Positions 41,751 through 49,774 of a stretch of 64,000 nucleotides of DNA are shown here, piece by piece. The DNA comes from Streptomyces sp. GESEQ-35. Its GTDB lineage: Bacteria; Actinomycetota; Actinomycetes; Streptomycetales; Streptomycetaceae. Under the pieces are notes generated by a model. It ran no database searches. It was given only the letters and a program-made list of their open reading frames with translations, and was not told the origin of the DNA. Numbering within the stretch: the stretch's first letter is position 1; every line of letters begins with the position of its first letter. The translations under genes were made by a program, and so were the position numbers. The stretch spans positions 62,001-126,000 of the forward strand of contig NZ_JAFFSX010000028.1 in NCBI RefSeq assembly GCF_017948485.1, in the 5' to 3' direction.

Positions 41751-42176
41751 ATGAGTACTGAACCCATCCGCTTCGATACGAAGATCGCCGTCCTCCTGCG
41801 CGACGACCTGGAGCCCTGGCAGCGCCTGAACGTCACCGCGTTCCTGGTCAGCGGCCTGGGCAGTCAGGTCCCCGAGGTGATCGGCGAGCCCTACGAGGAC
41901 GCGGACGACGTCCTGTACCTCCCCATGTTCCGCCAGCCGGTCCTGGTCTTCGAGGTCGCCAAGGAGACCCTGACGGCAGCCCACGCGCGCGTGCTGTCCC
42001 GTGCCCTCCCGCGCGCGGTCTTCACCTCCGACCTCTTCACGACCGGCAACGACCGCGACAACCGGGCGGCCGTACGGGCCGTACCGACCGGGGAGCTGGA
42101 CCTGGTGGGGCTGGCGGTGTACGGGCCGCGGAACGCGGTGGACAAGGCGGTGAAGGGGGCGCGGATGCATCCGTGA
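41751..42176 (+). CDS. DUF2000 family protein
   Basis: 141 residues from ATG 41751. It has the DUF2000 pattern: RFDTKIAVLLRDDLEPWQRLNVTAFL, PMFRQPVLVFE and a GLAVYGPRNAVDKAVKG end. The fold is peptidyl-tRNA-hydrolase-2-like; function unknown. AraC plus DUF2000 is a recurrent divergent pair. It converges with the MFS gene, one base between stop codons. Confidence 0.85.
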   Translation: MSTEPIRFDTKIAVLLRDDLEPWQRLNVTAFLVSGLGSQVPEVIGEPYEDADDVLYLPMFRQPVLVFEVAKETLTAAHARVLSRALPRAVFTSDLFTTGNDRDNRAAVRAVPTGELDLVGLAVYGPRNAVDKAVKGARMHP

Positions 42177-42177
42177 G

Positions 42178-43428
42178 TCAGGCGTTGCTGACCTCTGTTT
42201 TCGTGAGGGGCGCTCCCGCTGCGGGCTGCTCCGCCGGAAGGCGGCGCATCAGGACGCCGTACCCCACCGCGGCCCCCGTCCCGACGACCGCGCACAGCCC
42301 CCACAGCCACTCCGCTCCCCACCGGTCGATGACGAGACCGGACATCAGCGGGGCGACGAGGGAGGCCACCGCCCAGGACATGGTGTACATGCCCTGGTAG
42401 CGCCCGCGGCCGTGCAGCGGCGACAGGCGCACGACGAGCCCGGTCTGGGTCGGGGCGTTGACGATCTCGGCCAGCGTCCAGACGCAGACCGTGAGCGCGA
42501 AGACGCCGACGGAACCGGCGAAGGCGGTGAGGCCGAAGCCGTATCCGGCGAGGAGGGAGGAGATCACGAGGAGGCGCCGCGGGTCCCGGTGTTCGATGAA
42601 GCGGGTGACCGGGATCTGGAGGGCGACGATCAGGACGCCGTTGACGGCGATCGCCATCCCGTAGTCGGCCGGGGTGAAGCCGGCCTCGCCCATCGCCACC
42701 GGCAGGCCCACCATGCCCTGCTGGAAGATCAGGGCGACCAGGAAGGACAGGCCGACGACGCCCATGAAACGGCCGTCGCGCAGGACCGTACCGAGGCCGG
42801 TCTCGTCCGCCGCCTGCTCGGCCGGGGTGCGCTCGGGGCGGGACTCCGGCAGCTTCAGGAAGACCACGATCGCGCAGATCATGGTCATGCCCGCCTCGAT
42901 CAGGAAGCCGGCGAGGTAGCTGAACTCGGCGATGAAGCCGGCCGCCATGGAGGAGACGGCGAACCCGAGGTTGATCGCCCAGTAGTTGAGCGAGAAGGCC
43001 CTCACACGGTCCTCGGGGCGGACGATGTCGGCCATCATCGCCTGCACGGCGGGCCGGGAGGCGTTGCTCGCCATCCCCACCAGGAAGGCGACGGCCGCGA
43101 TGGCGAGCGGGTGGTGCACGAAGCCCAGCAGCGCGACCGAGCCGGCCGTCGACACCTGCGCCACGAGCAGCGTCGGCCGCCGCCCGAGACGGTCCGTCAG
43201 CACGCCCGCGCCGACGGAGGAGATGACCCCGCCGAGGCCGTGGAGCGCGGCGACCAGACCGGCGTAGGAGGCGGAGTAGCCGCGGTCGAGCGTGAGGTAG
43301 AGCGCCATGAAGGTGGCGACGAAGCCGCCGAGCCGGTTGACGAGGGTGCTGGTCCACAGCCACCAGAACTCGCGGGGGAGTCCGGAGACGGTTTCTCGGG
43401 CGGCGCGTCTCAGGGAGGCGAGCGGCAT
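42178..43428 (-). CDS. MFS drug/solute exporter
   Basis: 416 residues from ATG 43428, with twelve membrane segments. The loop 2-3 motif is GAGVLTDRLGRRPTLL. ASNASRPAVQAMMADIVRPEDR and LNYWAINLGFAVSSMAAGF are typical of the multidrug-resistance (MdtH-like) group. Substrate unknown. It diverges from gpmA. Confidence 0.88.
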   Translation of the reverse strand: MPLASLRRAARETVSGLPREFWWLWTSTLVNRLGGFVATFMALYLTLDRGYSASYAGLVAALHGLGGVISSVGAGVLTDRLGRRPTLLVAQVSTAGSVALLGFVHHPLAIAAVAFLVGMASNASRPAVQAMMADIVRPEDRVRAFSLNYWAINLGFAVSSMAAGFIAEFSYLAGFLIEAGMTMICAIVVFLKLPESRPERTPAEQAADETGLGTVLRDGRFMGVVGLSFLVALIFQQGMVGLPVAMGEAGFTPADYGMAIAVNGVLIVALQIPVTRFIEHRDPRRLLVISSLLAGYGFGLTAFAGSVGVFALTVCVWTLAEIVNAPTQTGLVVRLSPLHGRGRYQGMYTMSWAVASLVAPLMSGLVIDRWGAEWLWGLCAVVGTGAAVGYGVLMRRLPAEQPAAGAPLTKTEVSNA

Positions 43429-43589
43429 AGGTGTCCCCCACGGATGTCAGCTGGTGTAAGCGGCTCAGGCGGTGAGCACAAATTACGAGGACGCTGTCAC
43501 TCGCGGCCACTGAATTAACAGATCCCGTCAACCGTCCGCTCTACGGGCGGACGTACAAGCGATCAGGGGCTTGGATTACGCTCGGACGC

Positions 43590-44351
43590 ATGGCCGACGC
43601 ACCGTACAAGCTGATCCTCCTCCGCCACGGCGAGAGCGAATGGAACGCGAAGAACCTGTTCACCGGCTGGGTGGACGTCAACCTCAACGAGAAGGGCGAG
43701 AAGGAGGCAGTCCGCGGCGGTGAGCTGCTCAAGGATGCCGGCCTGCTGCCCGACGTGGTCCACACGTCGCTCCAGAAGCGAGCGATCCGCACGGCGCAGC
43801 TCTCCCTCGAATCGGCGGACCGCCACTGGATCCCGGTCCACCGCTCCTGGCGCCTGAACGAGCGCCACTACGGCGCCCTCCAGGGCAAGGACAAGGCCCA
43901 GACCCTCGCCGAGTTCGGCGAGGAGCAGTTCATGCTGTGGCGCCGGTCCTACGACACCCCGCCGCCGGCGCTGGAGGACGGCACGGAGTTCTCGCAGAGC
44001 GATGACCCGCGCTACGCCACGATCCCCCCGGAGCTCCGCCCTCGCACGGAGTGCCTCAAGGACGTCGTCATCCGCATGCTCCCGTACTGGTACGACGGCA
44101 TCGTCCCGGACCTGCTGGCCGGCCGTACGGTCCTGGTGGCGGCCCACGGCAACAGCCTCCGCGCCCTGGTGAAGCACCTCGACGGCATCTCCGACGCCGA
44201 CATCGCGGGCCTGAACATCCCGACGGGCATCCCGCTGGCCTACGAACTCGACGCCGACTTCAAGCCGGTCAACCCGGGTGGGACATACCTCGACCCGGAT
44301 GCGGCTGCGGCGGCCATCGAGGCGGTCAAGAACCAGGGCAAGAAGAAGTAA
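43590..44351 (+). CDS. gpmA: 2,3-bisphosphoglycerate-dependent phosphoglycerate mutase
   Basis: 253 residues from ATG 43590. The phosphohistidine motif LLRHGESEWN and the second His in VLVAAHGNSLRALV are intact, with RLNERHYGALQGKDK in between. The enzyme interconverts 3- and 2-phosphoglycerate in glycolysis. The length is standard. Single gene ending at a strong terminator. Confidence 0.95.
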   Translation: MADAPYKLILLRHGESEWNAKNLFTGWVDVNLNEKGEKEAVRGGELLKDAGLLPDVVHTSLQKRAIRTAQLSLESADRHWIPVHRSWRLNERHYGALQGKDKAQTLAEFGEEQFMLWRRSYDTPPPALEDGTEFSQSDDPRYATIPPELRPRTECLKDVVIRMLPYWYDGIVPDLLAGRTVLVAAHGNSLRALVKHLDGISDADIAGLNIPTGIPLAYELDADFKPVNPGGTYLDPDAAAAAIEAVKNQGKKK

Positions 44352-44363
44352 CCTGAGCTGATC

Positions 44364-44404
44364 AAGCCCCCTGCCTGCGGGTTCTCCGCTGGTAGGGGGC
44401 TTTT
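44364..44404 (+). terminator. Intrinsic terminator of gpmA
   Basis: AAGCCCCCT / AGGGGGCTT stem with a 21-base loop and a following TTTT, 13 bases after the stop. It is one of few here with a T-run. Confidence 0.85.
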
Positions 44405-44454
44405 CGGTGGGCCTGGGCCGTCGCTGGGCCGTGGGTCCTTCGTGAGGCGAAGTA

Positions 44455-44721
44455 CTACGGCGGACTCTGCCTCAGCTTGAGCTGCGCGTGAACCGAGTCC
44501 ATGGGCCTCGCCTTGGCTCGTGCAGCAAGATCCTCGAAATAGAGCATCGCCTTGGTGGTGAGGATGCGCTCCCGGTAGATGTACGGGGCCAAGACGTCCC
44601 ACATGTTCACGATGTTCAGGCCGTACGAGCCGATGATCAGGCTCTCCTCCACCACGCCATGGGCAACCAGCTTGCCGACGTCGTCGTAGAAGAGACTGAC
44701 TCGGCGGATGTCGCGCTTCAC
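44455..44721 (-). pseudogene. Probable 5-prime-truncated DUF4760-like gene
   Basis: 88 residues from GTG 44721. The visible part (RRVSLFYDDVGKLVAHGVVEE, LIIGSYGLNIVNMWDVLAPYIYRER) resembles only the C-terminal half of DUF4760-type proteins, which, as I remember them, begin with a membrane segment missing here. The frame stays open upstream without a good start or ribosome site. A truncated remnant is more likely than a short functional gene. Confidence 0.5.
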
Positions 44722-44797
44722 TTCGGGCGGCAGACTCCTGTACCCACCGGCAGGCGCATGTCTGGAGGCTAGCTGCGCAGCAGGGCGTCAAGAAGCG

Positions 44798-45022
44798 TCA
44801 GCCGCTCGTCTCCGGGCCCCAGCGCTCAGGCCCCACACCGCACCAGTCGATCCACGGCAACTCCGCCACCTCGGCCGAATCGACCTCCAGCCCGGCCCGG
44901 CGGAGGAACTCGGCGACGTCGGCCACGTTGTGGGCCAGCCCGAGGATCTCGCCATCCGCGCGCACACGTCGGCCACCTGCGGGCGACGGCGGATGCACGG
45001 TCACGCGAATCGGTCCGGACAT
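44798..45022 (-). CDS. Small hypothetical protein
   Basis: 74 residues from ATG 45022; an ATG at 45070 would add 16 residues. The part GGRRVRADGEILGLAHNVADVAEFLRRAGL recalls a small streptomycete family of unknown function. It is soluble with no motif. It is the middle of three short minus-strand genes that appear to form a unit. Confidence 0.6.
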   Translation of the reverse strand: MSGPIRVTVHPPSPAGGRRVRADGEILGLAHNVADVAEFLRRAGLEVDSAEVAELPWIDWCGVGPERWGPETSG

Positions 45023-45066
45023 GCCTTCAGAATCATCGGGCACATGCGGCCCCGCATCCCAGCGCG

Positions 45067-45240
45067 TCATTGATGGAGCCGCCCAGTCACGTCCCCGTGT
45101 GACCGTCTCAGGTCACGCGGCTCCCACCACGCTGCGGGGCTCCGGCGCAGCTCGGTACGGCCGGGCCGCTCGGCGAGCTGCCGGTGGGTGGCGCTCCATT
45201 CCTGCTGCGCCTGGGTCAGGTCTGCCGGGAACGATCGCAT
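45067..45240 (-). CDS. Very small hypothetical protein
   Basis: 57 residues from ATG 45240; ATG 45252 is possible. The start MRSFPADLTQAQQEWSATHRQLA resembles a common small Streptomyces family whose members accompany short regulators. It is basic and Trp-rich with no known function. Closely spaced with the preceding minus-strand gene. Confidence 0.55.
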   Translation of the reverse strand: MRSFPADLTQAQQEWSATHRQLAERPGRTELRRSPAAWWEPRDLRRSHGDVTGRLHQ

Positions 45241-45298
45241 GGCCAGATTCAAGCATGTGTTCGATTTACGAGTCCATCGAAGACGCTGCTTGTGACGC

Positions 45299-45652
45299 TC
45301 AGTAGCTGGGCGGGATCCGGTCCTGCGGACCGGCAGCCACCTCCGCAGCGCCGTCGACCATCTGCGCTCCCTTGGCCACGGCCGGGTCGGTCGAGTCCGA
45401 GACCAGCTCCGCGATGCGTAGAGTGCACTCCCACTTCGACATCCGGCCTTTGATCACCACCAGGTAGGACTCCTGATCGGCGAAGCGGTACACCTGGCGC
45501 CACTGCTCGACGATGTTTTTGTTCGGTACATACGTGTGGAGGACAGCACGCATCTCCTCCAGTGCCTGATCCTTCGTTTCCCGCCCACGGCAGATGAACT
45601 CGGTGGTGTACGCGGCATTGTCGTACTGCGCGATCACGGCCCAGTTGCCCAT
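45299..45652 (-). CDS. Hypothetical soluble protein
   Basis: 117 residues from ATG 45652. The first 85 residues look like a compact alpha/beta domain (NWAVIAQYDNAAYTTEFICRG, VEQWRQVYRFADQESYLVVIKGRMSKWECTLRIAEL). No family was recognised. It lies upstream of the three short genes in the same orientation. Confidence 0.6.
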   Translation of the reverse strand: MGNWAVIAQYDNAAYTTEFICRGRETKDQALEEMRAVLHTYVPNKNIVEQWRQVYRFADQESYLVVIKGRMSKWECTLRIAELVSDSTDPAVAKGAQMVDGAAEVAAGPQDRIPPSY

Positions 45653-45756
45653 GCTCACTCCCCCTCGGCTCCGCCGCCAGTCATCCACAGCTCAGCCGCC
45701 GGGACAAGAGCAGTGCAGCCCGAGGGTTGGCCGCCGCCACGCGACGGCAGCTTGCG

Positions 45757-46203
45757 TCAGGCCACCCGGCCGCCCTCGGCTTCTCTGTGCATCCCCGTAC
45801 ACAGCGCCCAGACGATGAAGATGTTGATGGCAACCAGCGCCAGGGCCCACAGGGGGTAGTACGGCACCCAGAGGAAGTTGGCGAATGCGCCCAAGCCGGC
45901 CACGGACACACCGAAGAAGCGGGCCCACAGCGCTCCGGTGAGTACGGCGCATCCTGCGACGATGAGGACGATTCCCAGGATCAGGTGGACCCAGCCCCAG
46001 CCCGTCAGGCTGAACTCGAACACGTAGTGGCGTGTCGCGAGGAACAGGTCGTCTTCGGCGATGGCCGCGATGCCCTCGAAGAGCGCCATCGCTCCGCCGA
46101 AGATCATCAACACTGCCGCGAAGACGGTGGTACCGGATGTGGGCCCGTGCCAGGGACGCGGGTCGGCGTCGGCCCATCCGGGGCGGGTGGCACCACTGGC
46201 CAT
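45757..46203 (-). CDS. Four-span DUF7144-like membrane protein
   Basis: 148 residues from ATG 46203, behind AAGGAGG. Four membrane segments follow a short polar start; phrases FAAVLMIFGGAMALFEGIAAI and GWGWVHLILGIVLIVAG match a widespread actinobacterial membrane family (DUF7144 by memory), and NFLWVPYYPLWALALVAINIF ends it. Function unknown. Confidence 0.75.
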   Translation of the reverse strand: MASGATRPGWADADPRPWHGPTSGTTVFAAVLMIFGGAMALFEGIAAIAEDDLFLATRHYVFEFSLTGWGWVHLILGIVLIVAGCAVLTGALWARFFGVSVAGLGAFANFLWVPYYPLWALALVAINIFIVWALCTGMHREAEGGRVA

Positions 46204-46317
46204 GTCGGCCTCCTTGGCTGGCAGGGCCATCCGGTCGGTCGAGCATCCCGGACTGGCTGGATCCCTGATCTCAGCGTGGCACGGCGGAACTCCGTCGGCA
46301 TTCCGAGGCCTACGGGC

Positions 46318-46524
46318 TCACGCTGCGGCCTCGGCCAGGCGGTGGAACGCCTGGGTGGTGGCGGGGTGGACGATCTCGTCCAGCAGGTGGCGCCACTCGG
46401 GGTCGGGGACGGTGGCGTGGGCCTGATCCCAGGCGGTGAGCAGCGGGGCGAGTTCGGTCTCGCCGGGGGCCCCGGTCAGGGCGTCCACCGTGGTGCCGGT
46501 CGGTGAGGAGAGCAGCGACTTCAT
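46318..46524 (-). CDS. Small hypothetical protein
   Basis: 68 residues from ATG 46524, with GGAAGGAAA upstream. The sequence is soluble and mildly acidic (LAPLLTAWDQAHATVPDPEWRHLLDEIV). No family recognised. It diverges from the VOC gene. Confidence 0.55.
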   Translation of the reverse strand: MKSLLSSPTGTTVDALTGAPGETELAPLLTAWDQAHATVPDPEWRHLLDEIVHPATTQAFHRLAEAAA

Positions 46525-46702
46525 GGGAGTTTCCTTCCGGATGGGGACTGCCGGCGTTTGGGATCTGCTGGCTACAACCATGTCGCCGTACGCCCGCCGG
46601 AACCATGGAGTGCCCTACCGAATCGAGGGTGCAGCCAGCACCACCCCGGGCCGGGGGCTGGTTCGTACGGCGTCCCGGTCCCGTTCGCGCCACAGTGGAC
46701 GT

Positions 46703-47149
46703 ATGGACGCAGTGGACGCAGATCGCACCAACCTGTTGGCCGGGGCGACCCCGGCGACCCGGCTGCCCGCGCAGGATCTGGCGCGGGCGCGGCGCTTCTA
46801 CTCCGAACGGCTCGGGCTGGACCCCGTCGAGGAGCGGCCCGGCGGGCTGAAGTACCGGACCGGCGGGGTGGAGTTCGTGGTGTTCGAGTCGACGGGGACC
46901 TCGCCCGGCACCTTCACCCAGATGGGGTGGAAGGTCGACGACATCGACGCGGTCGTGGCCGAACTCAAGGCACGTGGCGTGGAGTTCGAGGACGTCGAGA
47001 TGCCCGCACTGTACGGCGGCGGCCGGACGCAGGACGGGATCCTCGAAGTCGAGGGCAACTACCCGAGCACCGGCGCACGCGGCGAGCGCGGTGCCTGGTT
47101 CCGGGACAGCGAGGGAAACCTGCTCGCCATCGGCTCGCCGGTGATGTGA
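46703..47149 (+). CDS. VOC (glyoxalase/dioxygenase-like) protein
   Basis: 148 residues from ATG 46703. A single-gene VOC fold with two beta-alpha-beta-beta-beta units: LPAQDLARARRFYSERLGL and LKYRTGGVEFVVFEST, then MGWKVDDIDAVVAELKARG and AWFRDSEGNLLAIGSP. One Glu/His metal set is only partly visible, so it may bind a small molecule or antibiotic rather than catalyse. Confidence 0.85.
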   Translation: MDAVDADRTNLLAGATPATRLPAQDLARARRFYSERLGLDPVEERPGGLKYRTGGVEFVVFESTGTSPGTFTQMGWKVDDIDAVVAELKARGVEFEDVEMPALYGGGRTQDGILEVEGNYPSTGARGERGAWFRDSEGNLLAIGSPVM

Positions 47150-47197
47150 GCGCACCTCAAGAACCTGAAGATCCGGAGTCCGTATCAACCGGCGCAA

Positions 47198-47228
47198 GAG
47201 GGGCCCCGGCGTGATGCCGGGGCCCCTC
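47198..47228. terminator. Bidirectional terminator between VOC and Cys-rich genes
   Basis: Perfect 13-bp stem GAGGGGCCCCGGC / GCCGGGGCCCCTC with a 5-base loop between convergent genes. Confidence 0.8.
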
Positions 47229-47243
47229 CGAAGAACTGCTCGA

Positions 47244-47408
47244 TCAGCCGCACTGGCACGGATTGCCGGACTGGCATCCGCACTGGCAGCCCGAGCCGCA
47301 GCCGCACGCGCCTATCAAGGTCAGGCTCTTGATCTCGGCGGGCTGCTCGGTCGGGCGTTCCTGCGTGGGATCGGTTGTCGTACCGGGCGTGCTGGGGGAT
47401 TCGGCCAT
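47244..47408 (-). CDS. Small cysteine-rich peptide, metallothionein-like
   Basis: 54 residues from ATG 47408, behind GAGGAGGG. The first 35 residues are polar and Pro/Thr-rich; the last 20 are GACGCGSGCQCGCQSGNPCQ plus CG, with seven Cys in CxC and CxxxC spacing. That density suggests metal binding (Cu, Zn or Fe). It lies between the VOC gene and phoU, on the phoU strand but behind its end. Confidence 0.65.
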   Translation of the reverse strand: MAESPSTPGTTTDPTQERPTEQPAEIKSLTLIGACGCGSGCQCGCQSGNPCQCG

Positions 47409-47517
47409 GGACCCTCCTCGAGGCTGGTGCCTTTGCCCATTCCATGCCCTCCCCGCCGGTCGCATCAACGGCGCACGGAGGCTCTCTCGCACGCCCCCGC
47501 GCGGAATCCGTCGAGTC

Positions 47518-48219
47518 TCAGGCGCCCTCGGTGCCCGGCACCGGCTGGATGTCCGGCTGGATGTCGGGCTGGAGCTCGTCCGCGTGCTCGCCGGTGACCA
47601 GGAAGACGACGCGCTTGGCGACCGCCACGGCGTGGTCGGCGTACCGCTCGTAGTAGCGGCCGAGCAGAGTGACGTCGACGGCGGTCTCGATGCCGTGCTG
47701 CCACTTGTCGTCCAGGAGGTGCTGGAAGAGCGTGCGGTGCAGCAGGTCCATCGCGTCGTCGTCCTGCTCGAGCTGCATCGCCAGGTCGACGTCCTTGGTG
47801 ATGATGACCTCGGCGGCCTTCGCCATCAGGCGCTGGGCGAGCTGACCCATCTCCAGGATGGTGGCGTGCAGGTCGTGGGGGACCGCGCGCTCCGGGAACC
47901 GCAGCCGGGCCAGCTTGGCCACGTGCTGGGCCAGGTCGCCCGAACGCTCCAGGTCGGCCGACATCCGCAGCGAGGTCACGACGATGCGCAGGTCCGTCGC
48001 CACCGGCTGCTGGCGCGCCAGCAGGGCTATGGCCCGCGCCTCCAGGTCGTGCTGGAGCTCGTCGACCTTCTTGTCGCCCTCGATGATGCTCTCGGCCAGC
48101 TTCAGGTCGGAGTCGAGGATCGCCGTCGTGGCACGCCCGATCGCCGATCCGACCAGCCGGGCCATCTCGACCAGACCGTCACCGATCGAGTCGAGTTCCT
48201 CGTGGTACGCGTCCCGCAT
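47518..48219 (-). CDS. phoU: PhoU phosphate-signalling protein
   Basis: 233 residues from ATG 48219. There are two PhoU three-helix repeats, each with the metal-binding E/D-x3-D pattern (SADLERSGDLAQHVAKLA and YYERYADHAVAVAKRV). PhoU links the Pst transporter to PhoR and modulates its activity. It diverges from phoR over a PHO box, so it is probably PhoP-activated. The C-terminal tail repeats DIQP. Confidence 0.93.
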   Translation of the reverse strand: MRDAYHEELDSIGDGLVEMARLVGSAIGRATTAILDSDLKLAESIIEGDKKVDELQHDLEARAIALLARQQPVATDLRIVVTSLRMSADLERSGDLAQHVAKLARLRFPERAVPHDLHATILEMGQLAQRLMAKAAEVIITKDVDLAMQLEQDDDAMDLLHRTLFQHLLDDKWQHGIETAVDVTLLGRYYERYADHAVAVAKRVVFLVTGEHADELQPDIQPDIQPVPGTEGA

Positions 48220-48348
48220 CAGGGTTCCTCTCGTACGTCTGTTTCGGTGGCTGCCGGGGGCCGGGCCCGGTGCATCAGGTCCTGCTGAAACCGGCGCTTC
48301 GCACCCCACGCTCATACGATCCGGCCTGCACGCGTCCGTTTTCGCCAC

Positions 48349-48381
48349 CCCAAATGAACCAACCCTAGCTCCAAGGTGAAC
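48349..48381. promoter_or_regulatory. PHO box of the phoU / phoR-phoP divergent promoters
   Basis: Three contiguous 11-base direct-repeat units, read on the minus strand: GTTCACCTTGG (48371-48381), AGCTAGGGTTG (48360-48370) and GTTCATTTGGG (48349-48359). The first and third match the streptomycete PhoP unit GTTCACC-N4; the middle is degenerate. The site lies between the two start codons and should bind PhoP. Confidence 0.8.
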
Positions 48382-48442
48382 TCTGGGCGACGAGTGTTCG
48401 AGGTCGCACTCCGATGGCTGTGGTCACGGACGCTGCCATGCC

Positions 48443-48448
48443 TAACCT
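48443..48448 (+). promoter_or_regulatory. Probable -10 box of phoR (leaderless)
   Basis: TAACCT ends six bases before ATG 48455 with no ribosome site, suggesting leaderless phoR-phoP mRNA. Confidence 0.5.
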
Positions 48449-48454
48449 GGGTGC

Positions 48455-49774
48455 ATGGACGTGAACGCGGCGGTCGCCGCAGCGGCAGCGATCGCCGGTG
48501 TGCTCACCGGTGTCATCGCCATGCTGGCGTTCCGCTGGAGCGAACGCGACCAGAAGCGACCGACCAGAACCTCATTGCACACCGACCCGGTCCTGCCGCC
48601 GGGCGTCGACACGGTCCTGTCCGTGCTGCGCTCCTCGGCCGTCGTCCTCGACGAGGGGGACGCCGTGGTCAAGGCCAGCTCGGCGGCGTACGCCCTGGGC
48701 CTGGTCCGCGGCGGCAAGCTGGCCGTGGAGCCGATGCTCCAGATGGCCCGCGACACCCGGCGCGACGGAGAGATACGCCAGGTAGAGCTGGACCTCCCCC
48801 GGCGCGGCACCGGCCGCGGAGAGGCCCTCGCGGTCTCCGCCCGGGTCGCTCCGCTCGGCTCCCGCCTCGTGCTCCTCCTCGTCGAGGACCTCACCGAGGC
48901 CAGACGCATCGAGGCGGTACGGCGCGACTTCGTCGCGAACGTCAGCCACGAGCTGAAGACGCCGGTGGGCGCTCTCTCCCTCCTCTCCGAGGCCGTCATG
49001 GACGCCTCGGACGACCCGGAGGCCGTGGAGCGTTTCGCCGGCCGTATGCAGATAGAGGCGACCCGCCTGACCAACCTGGTCCAGGAGCTCATCGACCTGT
49101 CGAGGGTGCAGAACGACGATCCGCTCGAGGACGCCGAGCCCGTTCGGGTGGACGAGCTGGTCGCCGAGGCCATCGACCGCTGCCGGCACGCGGCCGGCAC
49201 CAAGCAGATCACCATGGCCGCCGCGATTGGGGGGCCCGGAGGGCCTTCGATTGAGGGTGGTGGTGGGAGACGGGCGGGCACCGCCGACCTGCATGTCTGG
49301 GGCAACCGCGGCCAGCTCGCCGCCGCCCTCGGCAACCTCGTCGAGAACGCCGTCAACTACTCGCCCGCCCGGACCCGCGTCGGCATAGCCGCCCGCAAGC
49401 TGTCCGCGCCCGGCGGCCCCCATATCGAGATCGCCGTGACCGATCAGGGCATCGGCATCTCGGAGAAGGACAAGGAGCGCGTCTTCGAGCGCTTCTACCG
49501 CGTCGACCCCGCCCGCTCCCGTGCCACGGGCGGTACGGGCCTCGGGCTGGCGATCGTCAAACACGTGGCCGCCTCGCACGGCGGGGAGGTCTCGGTGTGG
49601 AGCTCCGAGGGACAGGGCTCCACATTCACTCTGCGGCTGCCGGAGGCGGGTGTGGCCCGTGACCGCGCTCAGCAGCACTCCGCCCTCGACGACGAGGCCG
49701 GGCAGTCCGCCACCGTCCCAACCCCTGATTCATCCCAGTACGAACCGCTTCCCGCCCCGGAGGTCCTTCCGTGA
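48455..49774 (+). CDS. phoR: PhoR sensor histidine kinase
   Basis: 439 residues from ATG 48455. One N-terminal membrane segment (about 5-27), a PAS-like region (about 50-150), HisKA with DFVANVSHELKTPVGAL (phospho-His), and HATPase with NLVENAVNYS, DQGIGI and GGTGLGLAIVKHV. A Gly-rich stretch, IGGPGGPSIEGGGGRRAG (about 259-276), interrupts the region between the His domain and the ATPase and looks longer than the usual protein. It senses phosphate starvation with PhoU/Pst and phosphorylates PhoP, overlapping it by four bases. Confidence 0.93.
   Translation: MDVNAAVAAAAAIAGVLTGVIAMLAFRWSERDQKRPTRTSLHTDPVLPPGVDTVLSVLRSSAVVLDEGDAVVKASSAAYALGLVRGGKLAVEPMLQMARDTRRDGEIRQVELDLPRRGTGRGEALAVSARVAPLGSRLVLLLVEDLTEARRIEAVRRDFVANVSHELKTPVGALSLLSEAVMDASDDPEAVERFAGRMQIEATRLTNLVQELIDLSRVQNDDPLEDAEPVRVDELVAEAIDRCRHAAGTKQITMAAAIGGPGGPSIEGGGGRRAGTADLHVWGNRGQLAAALGNLVENAVNYSPARTRVGIAARKLSAPGGPHIEIAVTDQGIGISEKDKERVFERFYRVDPARSRATGGTGLGLAIVKHVAASHGGEVSVWSSEGQGSTFTLRLPEAGVARDRAQQHSALDDEAGQSATVPTPDSSQYEPLPAPEVLP

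Noticed and set aside
39143..41761. 870-codon plus-strand frame over the beta-helix and AraC genes
   Set aside because: Arg/Pro-rich shadow of two recognised genes; no domain.
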